Shown here: positions 61,321-64,000 of the stretch, piece by piece
Numbering within the stretch: position 1 is the stretch's first letter
Layout of the letters: the number at the start of each line of letters is the position of its first letter
Assembly (NCBI GenBank): GCA_003255065.1
Contig: QAOA01004016.1
Coordinates: 253,323-317,322 of the forward strand
Length of the DNA stretch: 64,000 nucleotides
Reading direction: 5' to 3'
Source: Cercis canadensis
Taxonomy: Eukaryota; Streptophyta; Magnoliopsida; Fabales; Fabaceae
Notes under the pieces: model-generated
What the model saw: the letters and a program-made list of their open reading frames with translations, nothing else
Told to the model about the DNA's origin: nothing
The model's database searches: none
Program-made: the position numbers and the translations under genes

Positions 61321-62637
61321 AGACCTTCCCGAATGAGAAGCTTTATCAGTTGCAAGGTACAGATCCTTGGTATGCTGACTTGGTAAACTACTTAGTTGCT
61401 TCTGAGTTACCTACTTATTTTAAGAAGCATCAAGTAGATAAGCTTAAAAGTGAAGCCAAACATTATGTGTGGGATGACCCCTACTTGTGGAGACTGTGTA
61501 ATGACTAAGTAATTAGGAGGTGTGTGCCTGGACATGAGTCTGAGTCTGTGTTACAGTTCTGTCATACTTCTGCATGTGGTGGTCATTTTGGAACTCAACG
61601 CACTGCTCGTAAAATTTTAGATTCTGGACTCTATTGGCCTTCCTTATTTCATGATGCCTACAGTTTTTGTAAGAATTGTGCCCAATGCCAACGGATAGGT
61701 AATATTTCTCATAGGAATGAGATGCCTCAACAGCCTTTGCTGTTTTGTGAGATATTTGATGTTTAGGGCATTGATTTCATGGGTCCTTTCCTTACTTCTT
61801 TTGGTTTTGTGTACATTCTTTTAGTTGTGGACTATGTTTCTAAATGGGTAGAGGCCAAAGCCACTCGGATTGATGATTCTGGTGTTGTCTTAGATTTTGT
61901 CAGGACTCACATTTTCTACAGGTTCGGCTTTTCAAGAGCCATCATCAGTGACCAAGATTCTCACTTTTACAATAGGCACATGGCTGCTTTGTTGAGAAAG
62001 TATGGTGTGGTGCACAAGGTGTCAACCCCTTACCATCGACAGACCAATGGGAAAGCAAATTTTAGGGAAGACTGTCCAGCCCAACAGAAAAGACTGGAGC
62101 CTGCGTTTGGATGATGCATTGTGGGCCTATCGGACTGCCTACAAGACCCTTATAGGCATGTCGCCTTACAGGTTAGTCTTTGGCAAGGCATGTCACCTTC
62201 CATCGGAGATAGAGCATAAGGCGTATTAGGCTGTGAAGCAGTGTAATTTTGATTTAGCTCAAGCCAGATCAAACAGGAATCTCCACCTACAAGAACTTGA
62301 AGAAATCCGGTTGGAGGCTTATGAGAATTCAAGAATCTACAAAGAAAAGACCAAGGATGTCCATGACAAGATGTTAGTGAGAAAAGAGTTCCACATTAGT
62401 CAGAAAGTGCTGCTCTATAACTCCCATCTCAAGCTAATGCCCGGCAAGCTTCGTTCTCGATGGATGGGTCCTTTTGTGGTGACTCATGTCTTCCCCTATG
62501 GTGCAATTGAGATCAAGAATGAGGCAACTAACAAGACTTTCCCAGTGAACGGACATCGGCTGAAACTTTTTTATGAGGGTTTTCAAGAGCAAGTGGTGGA
62601 GGAGGTGCACTTGTCTGCTGCCCTCTGTGAGACTTAA
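61321..62637 (+). pseudogene. Integrase of element 3
   Basis: The zinc-binding module is at 61,524-61,766 (CHTSACGGHFGTQ, then CKNCAQCQ). The core at 61,779-62,114 has the first Asp (GIDFMGPF, just after a TAG replacing TGG) and the second in ISDQDSHF. A deletion near 62,055 removes the segment that in element 1 reads EVSNREIKH, including the catalytic Glu, and shifts the frame. The C-terminal part (62,233-62,637) is open and ends with the RWMGPFVV motif, intact here, and a natural TAA-type end at 62,635-62,637. Confidence 0.9.
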
Positions 62638-64000
62638 ACCCACAGGCTGTTTTCTTTCCCTTTCTCTTTTATTTTTAGTGCCTTGCTTTTACTGTTTGCT
62701 TTGTGCTTTGCATTGAGGACACTGTAAAAATTGAAGTGTGGGGGAGGGATTAGCCTGCTGTGCTGTTTTTATGCTTTTTGTTTATTGTTTTTAAGTTTAT
62801 GTTTTTTTTTTTTTATTTTTTGTTTTGTTCGCTATTTTCTATTTAATTTTCTATTTTCTGTGTTTTCAAAACTTTTTGTATGCTGTTTTCTGTTATTTAA
62901 TTCACCATTTTACTGTTTTTAGGTTTTCTATTCGCTGTCTTTAATTTTCTGTTTACTGTTTTCTATCATTTAAAATTGTTTTCTATTCTCCTTTAGGTTT
63001 GCTGTTTTTCTGTTTTATTTTTAGATTTTTCTGGTTCTTTCCAATTAAGTTAAGAGTTGTGAAGAGAATAGTTTGAAGCGATTTTGATTTTAAAGTGCTA
63101 CAACATGAGTAGACAATTATCTTGCTTCTTGAATTTAAGTGGTATGGCAACAAAATTTGATTTGGATGAATTGATTTTTGATAGACTTAGAGCTGTGAGG
63201 ATTTGAGTCATATGTCATGATTCTTTCTTGTGTGTTTTCATCTATCAATTTGACACTCTAGAACTTGTTCTGTTTCTTAGTTGAGGTTACATTTGCACAT
63301 GCATGCATAAAAGTGATTAAGGCATTCCTTTCTTTGAGAAGCTACTGGACTAAATAGCTAACCTTGATGTTATCCTTTGATTACCCCTTTTTGAGCCTAA
63401 TGATCATTTCTTTCATGTGTAGCTCATTGCAAGCCTAAGTGTAAAACTATGTCTTACCCATCCCTTAGGAATTGAAGAGCATTGTATTGAATTAAAAAGG
63501 GAGTGAATTCTTACAAAAACAAAGCATCAAGTTGTAGTTGGTTGGTTGTGGCTGAAATTGTTAAGTGTTATGCTTAAAAAAAAAAAAAAAAAAAACCAAC
63601 AACAAAAGAATAAAGTTTTTTTTTTTTTGGGGGAAAAGTCAAAATGAGTTGAAGCCCAAAGTCAAGATGCATAAAGTACTTGAATTTCTCCATAATCAGA
63701 TGCTCTTTGTGATTTCTTGGGTGCTTTAGCCATTTTTCCATATTATTGTCATCCCTTTACCTTTCCCCATTATAACTCTTTAAAAGTCCTTTTAATTTGT
63801 GTTATGCATGTGACAAAGGTAGTGGAGATTGAGTATATGAACAAGCATATGGTAGTGTGATTTTTGATAGGATGATTGGAGAGAAATACTTACCTTAGAC
63901 ACTTGAGGGAATTGAGAGCATTTATTTATCTTATAAGAGGCTATCTACTTTCACTCATTCCTATTAAATGAAATTGCCATGATATTTGTTCTCTAGTTGT
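62638..64000 (+). other. 3' untranslated region of element 3
   Basis: Non-coding sequence colinear in layout with the region after pol in element 1: the 'cattgaggac' block, the polypurine-like motif, T-rich sequence, then A-rich runs near 63,575-63,620. The short Phe/Leu/Cys-rich frame at 62,731-62,922 is T-rich low complexity. The window ends before any 3' LTR. Confidence 0.8.
62734..62749 (+). promoter_or_regulatory. Internal polypurine-like motif after pol (element 3)
   Basis: AAGTGTGGGGGAGGGA, preceded by 'cattgaggacactgtaaa', at the same place after pol as in element 1. Confidence 0.6.

Larger units (their letters stand above)
57004..64000 (+). mobile_element. Athila-like Ty3/gypsy element (element 3), 5' end missing, runs off window
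   Basis: Similarity to the leader of element 1 begins at about 57,005, about 200 bp before gag. There is no 5' LTR or primer-binding site upstream. Gag, protease, reverse transcriptase, RNase H and integrase follow in order to 62,637, then a 3' untranslated region with the internal polypurine-like motif. Nothing in 62,750-64,000 matches an LTR start. The protein sequence differs more from elements 1 and 2 than they do from each other, so it is a separate subfamily. In-frame stops are numerous and mostly TAG. Confidence 0.9.

Overview
The window is plant nuclear DNA, almost certainly from an angiosperm and probably a eudicot. It is repeat-rich heterochromatin with no intact protein-coding gene that I can support. 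The evidence is the family content: Athila-type Ty3/gypsy elements with a tRNA-Asp primer-binding site, a Copia-type LTR, a CACTA transposon, a tRNA-derived SINE, a large satellite array, and AT-rich low-copy DNA between them. The species cannot be named from sequence alone.

Layout. Bases 1-821 are the 3' part of an LTR running off the left edge. Bases 822-26,668 are one satellite domain of 35-bp monomers (about 13.9 kb of satellite). It is broken by a solo LTR (5,533-6,730), another solo LTR (11,129-12,554), a truncated minus-strand Athila-like element (13,790-21,710, itself holding a solo LTR at 17,470-18,899) and a Copia-like solo LTR (25,152-26,557). On the left the monomers form a four-monomer, 140-bp higher-order unit, and part of that array is reduplicated at about 1,045 bp.

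After 0.7 kb of low-copy DNA comes a minus-strand Athila-like element (27,376-49,784). Its 3' LTR carries a solo LTR (28,468-29,750) and its 3' untranslated region carries a second, plus-strand copy of the same family (30,822-41,352). All four boundaries of this nest are fixed by perfect 5-bp target duplications. The two opposite copies form an inverted repeat with arms of about 8.4 kb and a spacer of about 2.1 kb.

Bases 49,785-57,003 are lower-copy, AT-rich DNA. They hold an ACCGGTT-rich block, a SINE with a 17-bp target duplication, a CACTA element (51,415-54,404) containing a gypsy-like fragment and a solo LTR, a degenerate tandem repeat, a TG/TA microsatellite, and a lysine-rich gene fragment with internal repeats. 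From about 57,004 to the right edge lies a fourth Athila-like gag-pol on the plus strand, lacking its 5' LTR and leader start.

Function. Every gag-pol is a pseudogene. The three that reach the end of integrase each carry a different lesion in the catalytic triad, and two have lost RNase H residues. None is autonomous. In-frame stops are mostly TAG, as expected from cytosine deamination in methylated CHG sites. Insertion order can be read from nesting: satellite first, then Athila elements, then solo LTRs and the inner element. I found no CRISPR, rRNA gene, tRNA gene or prokaryotic feature.
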